A stretch of 64,000 nt of DNA from Arthrobacter sp. CDRTa11 (GCF_026427775.1 NZ_CP044532.1:1922001-1986000), one strand, 5' to 3'; positions 10,813 through 18,060 are shown, counted from the stretch's first letter. The notes: generated from the letters alone by a model not told the origin. Program-made: numbers and translations.

Positions 10813-13800
10813 GTGAGCCTTGCCCGCCGTCTCATCTCGGCCGGCTTCAGTGACCTGGAGAAGGGCGAGCGGTTTCTGGCTGCCCGGGAACTGGAGGGCC
10901 TTGACCAGGACAAGCTGTTCGCGGGCCTGCAGATGGCGGCAAATCCGGACACAGCCCTCCAGTCGCTGGTGCGGCTGATTGAAAAACATCCGGCACTGCG
11001 TGACCTGGCCGGGGCGGATCCTGAAACAAGCGAACCTCTTTACCGTGTCCTGGGGGCTTCGGAGGCGCTGGGCGAGTTCCTCATCCGGCATCCGGAACAT
11101 CTTGACGCGTTCGACGTCATCGCCAGCCCTGAGCCGCTGGGCGCGGACGCGGAACAGCTCCGCGCTGCCCTCCTGAGGTCAGTGCGGGCCGATCCGCGGG
11201 CAGCACGGCCTGTGGCCGGAATGACAGGTACCGATGCTTATGTGGCGCTTCGGACGGCCTACCGCCGGGGAGTAGTAGACCTCGCCGTCAAGGATCTGTG
11301 CGCGGCGGACCCCCTGGATTTCATGCCCGCCGTCGGCGCCGAACTGGCTGATCTGGCCGGTGCCGCCATCGAAGCGGCCCTGGCAGTTTCGCGGGCGGAG
11401 GCGGCAGCGCAGTTCAGCGCAAGCGAGGTGTCTGACGTTGGCCTGGCTGTCATCGGCATGGGCAAATGCGGAGCACGGGAGCTCAACTACATCTCCGACG
11501 TCGATGTCATCTACGTCATTGATGGCGGTGAGCTGGAGGACGCGCGGGGCAACACCATCGGAACGGCACTGGCCACCGGAATCTCCCGGGCCATCTCCTC
11601 CATCGCCAGGGAACCCGGGCTCTGGGAAGTGGACGCCAACCTCCGGCCGGAGGGCAAGTCCGGCCCCCTGGTACGGACCCTGGCCTCACACGAGAGCTAC
11701 TACGCGCGCTGGGCCGAAAGCTGGGAGTTCCAGGCGCTGCTGAAGGCCCGCACCATCGCGGGGGATACCGGGCTGGGTGAACGCTACGAAAAGGCGGTGG
11801 CGCCGCTGATCTGGAGTTCGGCCGGCCGGGACGGCTTCGTTGAGTCGGTCCAGGCAATGCGGCGCAGGGTAACCGAACACATCCCCGCGGCTGAGGAGCA
11901 GCGGCAGATCAAGCTTGGCCGCGGCGGCCTCCGTGACGTTGAATTCACTGTTCAGCTGCTGCAATTGGTGCACGGAAAATCTGACGAGTCGCTTCGTTGC
12001 AAGGACACCACCTCGGCCATCGCGGCGTTGTCGGCAGGAGGGTACATAGGCCGCTCCGACGCCGCGGGGTTTGACCAGGCGTACCGGTACCTGAGGCTGC
12101 TGGAGCATCGGATCCAGCTGTTCCAGCTGCGCCGCACCCACCTGATGCCCGTCAGCGAAGCGGCCCTGCGCTCCCTCGCCAAGGCAGTGCTGGGTCCGTT
12201 CTCGCATGAGCGGCCGCATCCCGACGCCCTGCTGGCCGCATGGCAGAAGACGAAACGCTCCGTCCGTGAACTGCACGAGCGGATCTTCTACCGTCCGCTG
12301 CTCAATACCGCGGCAAGGCTCAGCACCGAGGATGCACGGCTGACGCCGGAAGCAGCCCAGGGGCGCCTCGCCGCGCTGGGCTACCGTGACCCGCAGGGCG
12401 CCATGCGCCACATTGAAGCGCTCACGGCAGGCGTCAGCAGGCGCGCGGCACTGCAGCGGCAGCTGCTGCCCATCCTCCTCGACTGGCTTGCCGAGGGCGT
12501 TGATCCCGATGCCGGGCTCCTGGCTTTCCGGCGAGTCAGTGAAACCCTGGGAACCACGCACTGGTACCTCGGCATGCTCCGGGATTCGACGGCGGCGGCG
12601 GAGCGGCTCTGCCATGTGCTCTCCAACTCACGGCTGATAGCGGACCTGCTGGAAGTGTCACCTGAATCCGTCAAATGGCTTGGCGATGACAAGGAGCTTG
12701 CGCCGTTAAGCTTCGAGGCGCAGTGGCAGGAAATAACATCCAAGATGTCCCGTCACGCCAACCCTGAGAGCGCCATGCGGCTCATCCGGTTGATCCGGCG
12801 CCGGGAGATCCTCCGGATCGCCATTGCGGATTCAGCAGGGCTGCTGGGCCAGGAGCAGGTGGGTTCCGCTCTTGCCGACACCGACCGGGCGGCGGTGCTG
12901 GGCGCACTCCGGGTGGCTGAGGGAATCGTCTCCGCCAAGGAACCGCTGAAGACGGCCGTGCTGGTTGTGGCCATGGGGCGCCAGGGAGGGCGGGAGATCG
13001 GATATGGCTCGGACGCTGACGTGATGTACGTCCACCGTGCGGTGCCCGGTCACACCGAGGAGGAAGCCCAGCAACAGGCGGGCCGGATTGTGGCCAAGGT
13101 GTCCAGCCTGCTGACCCAGCCGCTCAAGCCTGCCATCATGGCCGAGCGGGTGCTGCAGGTGGATGCCGATTTACGGCCGGAAGGAAAGAGCGGCGCCATG
13201 GTCCGCTCCCTGGATTCCTTCGCGGAGTATTATCGCCGATGGTCCCTCATCTGGGAGGCGCAGGCCCTGCTCAGGGCACGGCCGATGGCCGGGGACGACC
13301 AGCTGGCCCAGGACTTCATTGACCTCATCAACCCGATCAGGTATCCCGAGTCGATTTCCGAGCAGGATGTCCGGGAAATCCGCAGGGTCAAGGCGCGGGT
13401 GGAAGCCGAACGGCTGCCGCGTGGAGCGGATCCGGCGCGGCACCTGAAACTGGGACGCGGAGGACTGAGCGACGTCGAATGGCTGGTGCAGCTCCTCCAG
13501 CTTCAGCATGCAGGCAAACATCCTGCCCTGCGGACCACGTCGACGGTGGAGGCCCTTGACGCGGCTGCCTCCCTGGACCTGCTGTCCAAGGCCGATGCCC
13601 GGCTCCTGGCGGACGCCTGGCGGCTTGCCAGCAGGATCAGGTCCGCCAACGTCATCTGGAGCGGCAGGGCATCTGATCTGCTGCCGTCGTCCCGGCGGGA
13701 TCTCGAGGCCGTTGGACGCTGGTGTGGCTACGAACCTGGCCAGGCGGCCGCCCTCGAGGAGGACTATCTTCGCCTCAGCCGGCGGGCCCGGGCCGTTTTC

Positions 13801-13824
13801 GAGAAGGTTTTCTACGGCCATTGA
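10813..13824 (+). CDS. glnE: Bifunctional glutamine synthetase adenylyltransferase/deadenylyltransferase
   Basis: A 1,003-residue enzyme that adds AMP to, and removes it from, a tyrosine of glutamine synthetase in response to nitrogen status. Two nucleotidyltransferase domains are visible: the first with GMGKCGARELNYISDVD near residue 215 (the usual deadenylylase half) and the second with MGRQGGREIGYGSDAD near residue 720 (the adenylylase half). Each is followed by a helical GlnE/GlnD-type domain with LRPEGKSG and KLGRGGL(R/S)DVE. The GTG start lies nine bases after glnA2, so the two form an operon. Its target is most likely GlnA1 (18107-19531), which keeps the tyrosine. Confidence 0.96.
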   Translation: MSLARRLISAGFSDLEKGERFLAARELEGLDQDKLFAGLQMAANPDTALQSLVRLIEKHPALRDLAGADPETSEPLYRVLGASEALGEFLIRHPEHLDAFDVIASPEPLGADAEQLRAALLRSVRADPRAARPVAGMTGTDAYVALRTAYRRGVVDLAVKDLCAADPLDFMPAVGAELADLAGAAIEAALAVSRAEAAAQFSASEVSDVGLAVIGMGKCGARELNYISDVDVIYVIDGGELEDARGNTIGTALATGISRAISSIAREPGLWEVDANLRPEGKSGPLVRTLASHESYYARWAESWEFQALLKARTIAGDTGLGERYEKAVAPLIWSSAGRDGFVESVQAMRRRVTEHIPAAEEQRQIKLGRGGLRDVEFTVQLLQLVHGKSDESLRCKDTTSAIAALSAGGYIGRSDAAGFDQAYRYLRLLEHRIQLFQLRRTHLMPVSEAALRSLAKAVLGPFSHERPHPDALLAAWQKTKRSVRELHERIFYRPLLNTAARLSTEDARLTPEAAQGRLAALGYRDPQGAMRHIEALTAGVSRRAALQRQLLPILLDWLAEGVDPDAGLLAFRRVSETLGTTHWYLGMLRDSTAAAERLCHVLSNSRLIADLLEVSPESVKWLGDDKELAPLSFEAQWQEITSKMSRHANPESAMRLIRLIRRREILRIAIADSAGLLGQEQVGSALADTDRAAVLGALRVAEGIVSAKEPLKTAVLVVAMGRQGGREIGYGSDADVMYVHRAVPGHTEEEAQQQAGRIVAKVSSLLTQPLKPAIMAERVLQVDADLRPEGKSGAMVRSLDSFAEYYRRWSLIWEAQALLRARPMAGDDQLAQDFIDLINPIRYPESISEQDVREIRRVKARVEAERLPRGADPARHLKLGRGGLSDVEWLVQLLQLQHAGKHPALRTTSTVEALDAAASLDLLSKADARLLADAWRLASRIRSANVIWSGRASDLLPSSRRDLEAVGRWCGYEPGQAAALEEDYLRLSRRARAVFEKVFYGH

Positions 13825-13880
13825 CCTGACGCCCGGCCCCAGAGGCTGACACCCTCGGCGGCCGGTGCTACGTTGAGCCC

Positions 13881-14324
13881 ATGGCTACTCAAATCTACTT
13901 CAACCTGCCCGTGAAGGACCTGAAGAGGTCCGTGGATTTCTTCACTACCCTTGGCTTTTCCTTCAACCCGGACTACACGGACGAAAATGCCACGTGCATG
14001 ATCGTCAATGACAATGCGTTCGTCATGTTGCTGGTGGAAGGATTCTTCAAGACCTTCACGTCCAAGGAGATCGCCGATGCGGCCACCTCCACCGAGGCCA
14101 TCATGGCCTTCTCGGTTGACAGCAAGGACGCTGTGGACGAGACAGTGCGGAAGGCGCTGGCCGCCGGGGGCACCCCGTCCCAGGAAGTCCAGGACTACGG
14201 CTTTATGTACAACCACAGCTTCCAGGACCCGGACGGGCACCTGTGGGAGGTCATGTGGATGGATCCCGCCGGTCCACCTCCCGAAAGCACGCCTGCCGAA
14301 GACACCGCCGGCCCGCAGTCCTGA
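13881..14324 (+). CDS. VOC family (glyoxalase-like) protein
   Basis: A 147-residue vicinal-oxygen-chelate fold protein. The N-terminus IYFNLPVKDLKRSVDFFTTLGF and the C-terminal metal-ligand segment NHSFQDPDGHLWEVMW are typical of the lactoylglutathione lyase/bleomycin-resistance-like group. The substrate cannot be predicted. TACGTT lies at 13869-13874, six bases before the ATG, with no ribosome site, so it is probably leaderless. The next gene begins seven bases after its stop codon. Confidence 0.87.
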   Translation: MATQIYFNLPVKDLKRSVDFFTTLGFSFNPDYTDENATCMIVNDNAFVMLLVEGFFKTFTSKEIADAATSTEAIMAFSVDSKDAVDETVRKALAAGGTPSQEVQDYGFMYNHSFQDPDGHLWEVMWMDPAGPPPESTPAEDTAGPQS

Positions 14325-14330
14325 ACGCCG

Positions 14331-14867
14331 GTGCAGCAGCCTGTTTGGCTGATTTCGCTCCAGGACCTTGACGCTGACGCCCGCGCCATCCAGCTGGGTG
14401 CCGTCGCTGGCCTGGAACTCGCCGCGGGGCAGAACGATTTTGTTGGTGACCCCCTGCGCATGATGCTGGCCGGCCTGGCCGAGGATTCACGGCGGCCTTA
14501 CGTCATCGAGGCCGGAGGGGAAGCCGTCGGTGTCCTCACACTGCAGTCAGGCGCGGCGCGGCTGGCCGGGTGGCCGGACGACGCGTCCGCCTGGCTGCTG
14601 CGTGGGTTCCTCATCGACAGAAGACGGCAGGGCCAGGGGCTGGGCCCCCTGGCTGCCGCCAAGGCCGTGGAAACCGCGGCAAAACTTACGGCGCGGCTGG
14701 AAGGCGGCGAGGCCGGCGTCGTACTTTCCGTCAACGTCCGCAATGCGGCAGGGCTCGCGGCCTACCGGCGGGCCGGATTCGTGGACCATGGCGAGTATCT
14801 GGGCGGCGGGTCCGGGCCGCAGCGGACCATGTACCGGAGTTTCGCCCTCCCGGGCAGTGCTGGATAA
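14331..14867 (+). CDS. GNAT family N-acetyltransferase
   Basis: A 178-residue GNAT fold protein. The acetyl-CoA-binding motif A is RGFLIDRRRQGQGLGPLAAAK (QGQGLG loop at about residue 102), followed by NVRNAAGLAAYRRAGFVDHG, the usual motif B. The start is probably GTG, just after the VOC gene, which suggests one operon. The substrate is unknown. Downstream are about 220 bp with structure and then a strong terminator at 15089. Confidence 0.83.
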   Translation: MQQPVWLISLQDLDADARAIQLGAVAGLELAAGQNDFVGDPLRMMLAGLAEDSRRPYVIEAGGEAVGVLTLQSGAARLAGWPDDASAWLLRGFLIDRRRQGQGLGPLAAAKAVETAAKLTARLEGGEAGVVLSVNVRNAAGLAAYRRAGFVDHGEYLGGGSGPQRTMYRSFALPGSAG

Positions 14868-15228
14868 CCGGAACGTAACGCTCCGGTGCGGGGCATTGCC
14901 TGAGGCGCGGGATTGGCCGATTATGTGGATGGTGGTGTTCTTCAAACCTTGTTGGGGGGAAGGCTTGAAAAGTCTTCGTCTCGGGGAGCATCGCTGGGGG
15001 GCTGGCTCCCGGTCTCAGCACGTCTGGAGTCAGCCTCCACCTTCGAGTCAGCGCCACCGTCGGCACAGCAGGCGGTGACCGCGCAAAGGTCCGGATGGAC
15101 TGCCGAAGCTGGCAGTCCATCCGGACTTTTTGTGGGCGAAACAGTCCCCGTCAGCCCAAAAGGTTGTTCGGCGTCATTCTACGTGCGGGGTCTTTCTAAA
15201 GGCCTGCAGGTGTTCTACGGTTGCGACT
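14868..15228. other. Non-coding interval with hairpins and a strong terminator
   Basis: No convincing protein gene is present. Two hairpins, at 14959-14977 (GAAGGCT/AGTCTTC) and 15000-15035 (GGCTGGCTCC/GGAGTCAGCC), precede a strong terminator at 15089-15131. This could be the 3' untranslated region of the GNAT gene or a small RNA ending at the terminator. The last 90 bp carry the promoter of the next small gene. Confidence 0.45.
15089..15131 (+). terminator. Strong intrinsic terminator
   Basis: A perfect 16-bp stem (15089-15104 with 15111-15126), a six-base loop and TTTTT immediately after. It ends whatever is transcribed from the GNAT side. Confidence 0.85.
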
Positions 15229-15414
15229 ATGAAGCTGAACGTGACCTATCAAGGCGGCGACAAGGACGGGACGTCCGATCTCCGCGAAACGCCTGATTTC
15301 CCGATCGAACTTCCTGGGGGGAGATACGAGTTGACCTTCAGGCATGCACTGCGGGAATCGGGCCCAACTGAGGCATTGGCAACGTGGATGCCCCATGAGG
15401 ATTCGCCGAACTAG
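15229..15414 (+). CDS. Orphan small protein (61 aa)
   Basis: A 61-residue protein starting MKLNVTYQGGDKDGTSD, with no family I recognise. The composition is soluble and alternates beta-like segments (MKLNVTYQGG, LPGGRYELTFRHA). There are no Cys, no membrane segment and no signal peptide. TACGGT lies at 15216-15221, seven bases before the ATG, which supports a leaderless start; a frame extension upstream has no start support. It is followed 35 bp later by a perfect intrinsic terminator. Single-gene units like this are typical of actinobacterial accessory spots. Confidence 0.55.
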   Translation: MKLNVTYQGGDKDGTSDLRETPDFPIELPGGRYELTFRHALRESGPTEALATWMPHEDSPN

Positions 15415-15449
15415 GGCCCGTCTCCCGCTGTGAGCGGTTCCTGAACGCA

Positions 15450-15500
15450 GATGAGGCCGGTCCTTGGTTTTTGTGCCAGGGACCGGCCTCATCTTTGTTT
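15450..15500. terminator. Perfect bidirectional-type terminator
   Basis: A 14-bp perfect stem, GATGAGGCCGGTCC at 15450-15463 with GGACCGGCCTCATC at 15480-15493, is followed by TTTGTTT. Its right arm and flank (15476-15506) reappear almost unchanged at 18030-18060 beside glnA1. Confidence 0.85.
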
Positions 15501-15506
15501 CAGTTC
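15476..15506 (+). repeat. 31-bp direct repeat, copy 1
   Basis: Identical to 18030-18060 except at one position (G here, A there, inside the T-tract). It comprises the right arm of the terminator plus TTTCAGTTC. Confidence 0.85.
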
Positions 15507-15585
15507 CCAGGTGTTTCGCGGGGAGAAAGTGTGACACCCGATCTGTAGGGGATTTTTTTCGCTATGCCTGCGAAGACGAGGTGGT

Positions 15586-15611
15586 GGGGGAGGGGTGTGG
15601 GGGGGCAGGGG
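15586..15611 (+). other. G-quadruplex motif
   Basis: Four G-runs of 5, 4, 7 and 4 G lie at 15586-15590, 15592-15595, 15599-15605 and 15608-15611, with loops of 1, 3 and 2 bases. This meets the strict intramolecular G4 rule with up to four tetrads. It lies about 40 bp upstream of the ATG at 15653, on the coding strand. Confidence 0.65.
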
Positions 15612-15652
15612 CGTAAGCTCGGAAGGTAGTCCATGAAAACAATGGGGGGACC

Positions 15653-15841
15653 ATGGAACGTCGAGAGTCTAAGTACCGATGCCCGAAGTGTCTGGCCCCA
15701 TTGGTGGAGAGATGGTACAGGGGCTCCGATTCGAGCCTGGTGGGCAAGTTCGAGGCGCAGAGGGTAGGGTTGCCGTTCTGTCCTGCCGGGCACCGCATCA
15801 CGGAGTGGAATTTGGCTGGTCAGCCACTCTTGGCGGTCTGA
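15653..15841 (+). CDS. Small putative zinc-ribbon protein (62 aa)
   Basis: A 62-residue protein, MERRESKYRCPKCLAPL onward. CPKC at residues 10-13 and CPAGH at about 43-47 could form a zinc ribbon of the C-x2-C...C-x3-H type. The rest is basic and aromatic. I do not recognise a family. A G-rich ribosome site (GGGGGG) lies just before the ATG, and a G-quadruplex motif lies upstream. It is in the accessory stretch beside the IS element, with an 8-bp stem hairpin (15902-15940) about 60 bp after the stop. Confidence 0.5.
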   Translation: MERRESKYRCPKCLAPLVERWYRGSDSSLVGKFEAQRVGLPFCPAGHRITEWNLAGQPLLAV

Positions 15842-16125
15842 GCCTATGTGGTGGTGTGCCCGCTTCCTTATCTTCCTTCTGTCTCTCCTGGGGGCCTGAC
15901 TGTGCCCCCGGGCCCTTTGGGGTACACCAAATGGGGGCACAATCAGATGGGGTTCGGACGTCTATCTGCTCTATGTTGGTCAGCTCCCGTGGAGCGCACG
16001 GCGACAGCGAAGGTGTACTCCCCGGGAACGTCGTTCAGGCCGTCATCGCAGCCTCTGTTGTGCAGGACGGGCGAGTATCCGCTGAGCGGATTTAGACGCA
16101 GAAAAGGCCGGCCCCGGGTGGTGAA
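15842..16125. other. Non-coding interval before the IS element
   Basis: Overlapping open frames here lack start signals and protein-like composition. A hairpin GTGCCCCC/GGGGGCAC lies at 15902-15940 without a T-tract. The last 20 bp (16105-16122) are the left arm of a terminator split by the IS element. Nothing else was recognised. Confidence 0.5.
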
Positions 16126-16150
16126 TGAACTGCTCCCCGAAAGTTGGACT
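16126..16150 (+). repeat. Left inverted repeat of the IS3 element
   Basis: 25 bp beginning TGAACTGCTCCCCGAAAGTT. It matches the reverse complement of 18001-18025 at 24 of 25 positions; the difference is at base 8. Confidence 0.85.
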
Positions 16151-16184
16151 GAGAAATCAGTCTTTACTTCCGGGGAGCAGTTTT

Positions 16185-16673
16185 TTGCAGGAGAGTAGTT
16201 CGTTATCTGAGGAACAGCGCGAGGCCGCGGTAGCGTTGTTCGAAATTGGTTGGGGCGCGAAGGCAGCGGCGACGAGCCTAGGGGTCCGCTCGAAAGCTGT
16301 CATCCGCATCCACGGCCTGTGGAGAGTACGCGGAGGTACGGCGCTGGTGACCAAATCAACCAAACGGAAGTTCACGTTCGAGTTCAAACTCGCCGCGGTC
16401 CGCCGGTTCCAAGCCGGGGAGAGCCAAATTGCCCTGGCGAAGGAGCTCCAGCTCTCCTCACCGGATCTGATCAAGAAGTGGGCGCGGATATACCGCAACG
16501 AAGGTGAAGACGCCTTGCGCCCGAAATCACCTGGCCGACCGACCTCACCTCCTAAGGCGCCGACGCAGCCAGAGTCGGAGCTGCAGCGATTGCGCCGCGA
16601 GAACGAGCGCTTGCAGGCAGAGGTGGCCTTCCTGGGAAAAGTAAACGCCTTGAGGGACGAGGAACAGCGCTAA
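16185..16673 (+). CDS. IS3-family transposase OrfA
   Basis: About 162 residues from a likely TTG at 16185. It is a DNA-binding helix-turn-helix protein (LSEEQREAAVALFEIGWGA, then RRFQAGESQIALAKELQL) followed by a C-terminal leucine-zipper-like segment (LQRLRRENERLQAEVAFLGK), as in IS3/IS150 OrfA. An ATG at 16125 is open in the same frame, but its A lies outside the inverted repeat in the target duplication, so it cannot be a native start. The frame ends at TAA 16671-16673, after the slippery site that allows entry into orfB. Confidence 0.85.
   Translation: MQESSSLSEEQREAAVALFEIGWGAKAAATSLGVRSKAVIRIHGLWRVRGGTALVTKSTKRKFTFEFKLAAVRRFQAGESQIALAKELQLSSPDLIKKWARIYRNEGEDALRPKSPGRPTSPPKAPTQPESELQRLRRENERLQAEVAFLGKVNALRDEEQR
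16634..16640 (+). promoter_or_regulatory. Programmed -1 frameshift heptamer
   Basis: GGGAAAA is phased as G GGA AAA in the orfA frame, so a -1 slip gives GGG AAA. The new frame is open through to orfB, which would produce the OrfAB fusion transposase. Confidence 0.7.
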
Positions 16674-16711
16674 AAGTCCGCGCTGTCATCGCCCTCAAGG
16701 CCGAACACCGA

Positions 16712-17524
16712 TTGGAAGTTCTTCTCGACGTCGCCGAGCTGCCCCGGTCGACATTCTTCTATCACCAAGCTCGACTCCTCGCCCCTGACCCGCAAACAAA
16801 CCTCAAAGCAGCCGTCACGAGTATCTTCGAGAAGAGCCAAGCCCGATACGGGCACCGCCGCATCCATATCGAACTGATCAGAGAAGGGTGGACGATCGCG
16901 AAGAAGACCGTACTGAAGCTGATGCGTTTACTGCGATTGGCCTGCAAGGTCCGGCAGAAGAAGCGGTACAACTCCTACAAGGGCGAGCAAGGAGTTGTTG
17001 CCCCGAACCTGTTGAAACGCCAGTTCGAAGCAGATGCGCCGAACCAAAAATGGGTGACAGACGTAACCGAGTTCAGCGTCGGCGACAAGAAACTGTACCT
17101 CTCACCGGTCATGGACCTCTTCGACCGCCAAATCATCTCCTACGCCATTGGAACCTCACCCAACCTGGAACTGACCAACTCATCACTGCGCTGCGCGCTG
17201 GCCACCCTGGAGACCGGACAGCAACCGCTCGTGCACTCCGACCAGGGATTCCAATACCAGCACACCTCCTGGCGCCTACTCCTGCAGAACGCCGGCGCGG
17301 TCCAATCGATGTCCCGCAAAGCCAACTGCTACGACAACGCCGTCATGGAAAACTTCTTCGGACACCTCAAAGAAGAGCTCTTCCACCGCGTCCGATTCCT
17401 CAACACCGAAGCCCTTGCATCAGCGCTGCACGAATACATCCACTGGTACAACACCGAAAGAATCTCTACAAAGCTCAACGGATTTAGCCCCAGCCAATAC
17501 CGCGCTAACGCCCTTGCCGGATAG
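16712..17524 (+). CDS. IS3-family transposase OrfB (integrase domain)
   Basis: A 270-residue DDE recombinase part. It begins with the HTH_21-like segment ELPRSTFFYHQ and RYGHRRIHIEL, then the rve integrase fold with WVTDVTEF (first Asp), VHSDQGFQY (second Asp) and NAVMENFFGHLKEE (Glu). All three catalytic residues are present, and YNTERISTKLNG matches the family tail. The frame is open upstream to the slippery site at 16634, so the working product is probably the OrfA-OrfB fusion; the TTG at 16712 is only a nominal start. It appears intact and potentially active. Confidence 0.9.
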   Translation: MEVLLDVAELPRSTFFYHQARLLAPDPQTNLKAAVTSIFEKSQARYGHRRIHIELIREGWTIAKKTVLKLMRLLRLACKVRQKKRYNSYKGEQGVVAPNLLKRQFEADAPNQKWVTDVTEFSVGDKKLYLSPVMDLFDRQIISYAIGTSPNLELTNSSLRCALATLETGQQPLVHSDQGFQYQHTSWRLLLQNAGAVQSMSRKANCYDNAVMENFFGHLKEELFHRVRFLNTEALASALHEYIHWYNTERISTKLNGFSPSQYRANALAG

Positions 17525-17633
17525 CCGGTAGTTCCCCGGTCCAGCTTTCCAGAAGGTCGTTGCATACCTGGATACCCGCTGGCCCTGGTGTTCCGGGAGT
17601 CAGCTCTATTGACCGCCCGGTTAGGCTCTGGAC

Positions 17634-17852
17634 ATGAGCGCTCTAAGGAAGAATCTGCCAACCAAGGGCCAAGCCGTGTTCATGGCGGTTATGTCCTTGC
17701 TGTGGATGGCCAGCAGCGCGGTGGCGGTGCTGGTGGAGGGTCGTCCCGCGACCCTCTTCTTTTGGCTCGTCATGGCCATGAACATCGTCCTCTTTGGGGT
17801 CTCCGTCTGGCTGTATCGGAAGGCCGCCAAAATTTCAGGACCATCGAGATAA
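17634..17852 (+). CDS. Small membrane protein carried inside the IS boundaries
   Basis: A 72-residue protein with two hydrophobic helices (about residues 15-34 and 40-62) and basic ends (MSALRKNLPTK, LYRKAAKISG). Function is unknown. TAGGCT at 17622-17627 ends six bases before the ATG, the leaderless arrangement used by many host genes here, which suggests it is a real expressed gene. It lies between the transposase and the right inverted repeat, so it may travel with the element. Confidence 0.6.
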   Translation: MSALRKNLPTKGQAVFMAVMSLLWMASSAVAVLVEGRPATLFFWLVMAMNIVLFGVSVWLYRKAAKISGPSR

Positions 17853-17918
17853 ACCACAGGCTGATGTCAGTCAGCACGCCTGCCGACGGCGGTTGTTAGG
17901 CGGCATGCTCCAACGCGA

Positions 17919-17953
17919 AGAAGTCCCCGTCCCAAGGTGGGACGGGGACTTCT
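17919..17953. repeat. 16-bp inverted repeat hairpin
   Basis: The core arms GAAGTCCCCGTCCCA (17920-17934) and TGGGACGGGGACTTC (17938-17952) pair perfectly around a 3-base loop, and A17919-T17953 adds one more pair. There is no T-tract on either strand, so it may or may not terminate transcription. Confidence 0.7.
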
Positions 17954-18000
17954 GTGAATAGCCGCTCGCTCGCCGCTAGAGTGGACCTCGCACATATACG

Positions 18001-18025
18001 AGTCCAACTTTCGGGGACCAGTTCA
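18001..18025 (-). repeat. Right inverted repeat of the IS3 element
   Basis: 25 bp ending GGGGACCAGTTCA, complementary to the left end with one mismatch. It is followed by the target duplication GAA. Confidence 0.85.
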
Positions 18026-18029
18026 GAAA

Positions 18030-18060
18030 CCAGGGACCGGCCTCATCTTTATTTCAGTTC
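18030..18060 (+). repeat. 31-bp direct repeat, copy 2 (terminator arm)
   Basis: 30 of 31 bases match 15476-15506. Read on the minus strand, it is the first arm of the glnA1 terminator. The second arm now lies on the other side of the IS element at 16105-16122. Confidence 0.8.

Larger units (their letters stand above)
16126..18025 (+). mobile_element. IS3-family insertion sequence with extra passenger DNA (1,900 bp)
   Basis: The ends are 25-bp inverted repeats (16126-16150 and 18001-18025) with one mismatch, starting TGAACTG and ending CAGTTCA as IS3 ends do. GAA stands on both sides (16123-16125 and 18026-18028), a 3-bp target duplication. Inside are orfA, a GGGAAAA frameshift site, orfB with an intact D-D-E triad, then about 475 bp with a 72-residue membrane-protein gene and a 16-bp hairpin. 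IS3 elements usually end within a few tens of bases of orfB, so the right-hand DNA is unusual. Confidence 0.85.

Noticed and set aside
15679..16095. 138-residue plus-strand ORF overlapping the zinc-ribbon gene
   Set aside because: It overlaps the better-supported 15653-15841 gene in another frame and has no start signal.
15848..16198. 116-residue plus-strand ORF running into the IS end
   Set aside because: It crosses the left inverted repeat and has Pro/Ser-rich random composition, so it predates or is unrelated to the IS.
15476..18060. Reading the 31-bp repeat as attachment sites of an integrative element
   Set aside because: No integrase or recombinase other than the IS transposase lies between the copies, and the repeat is a terminator arm, which explains it more simply.
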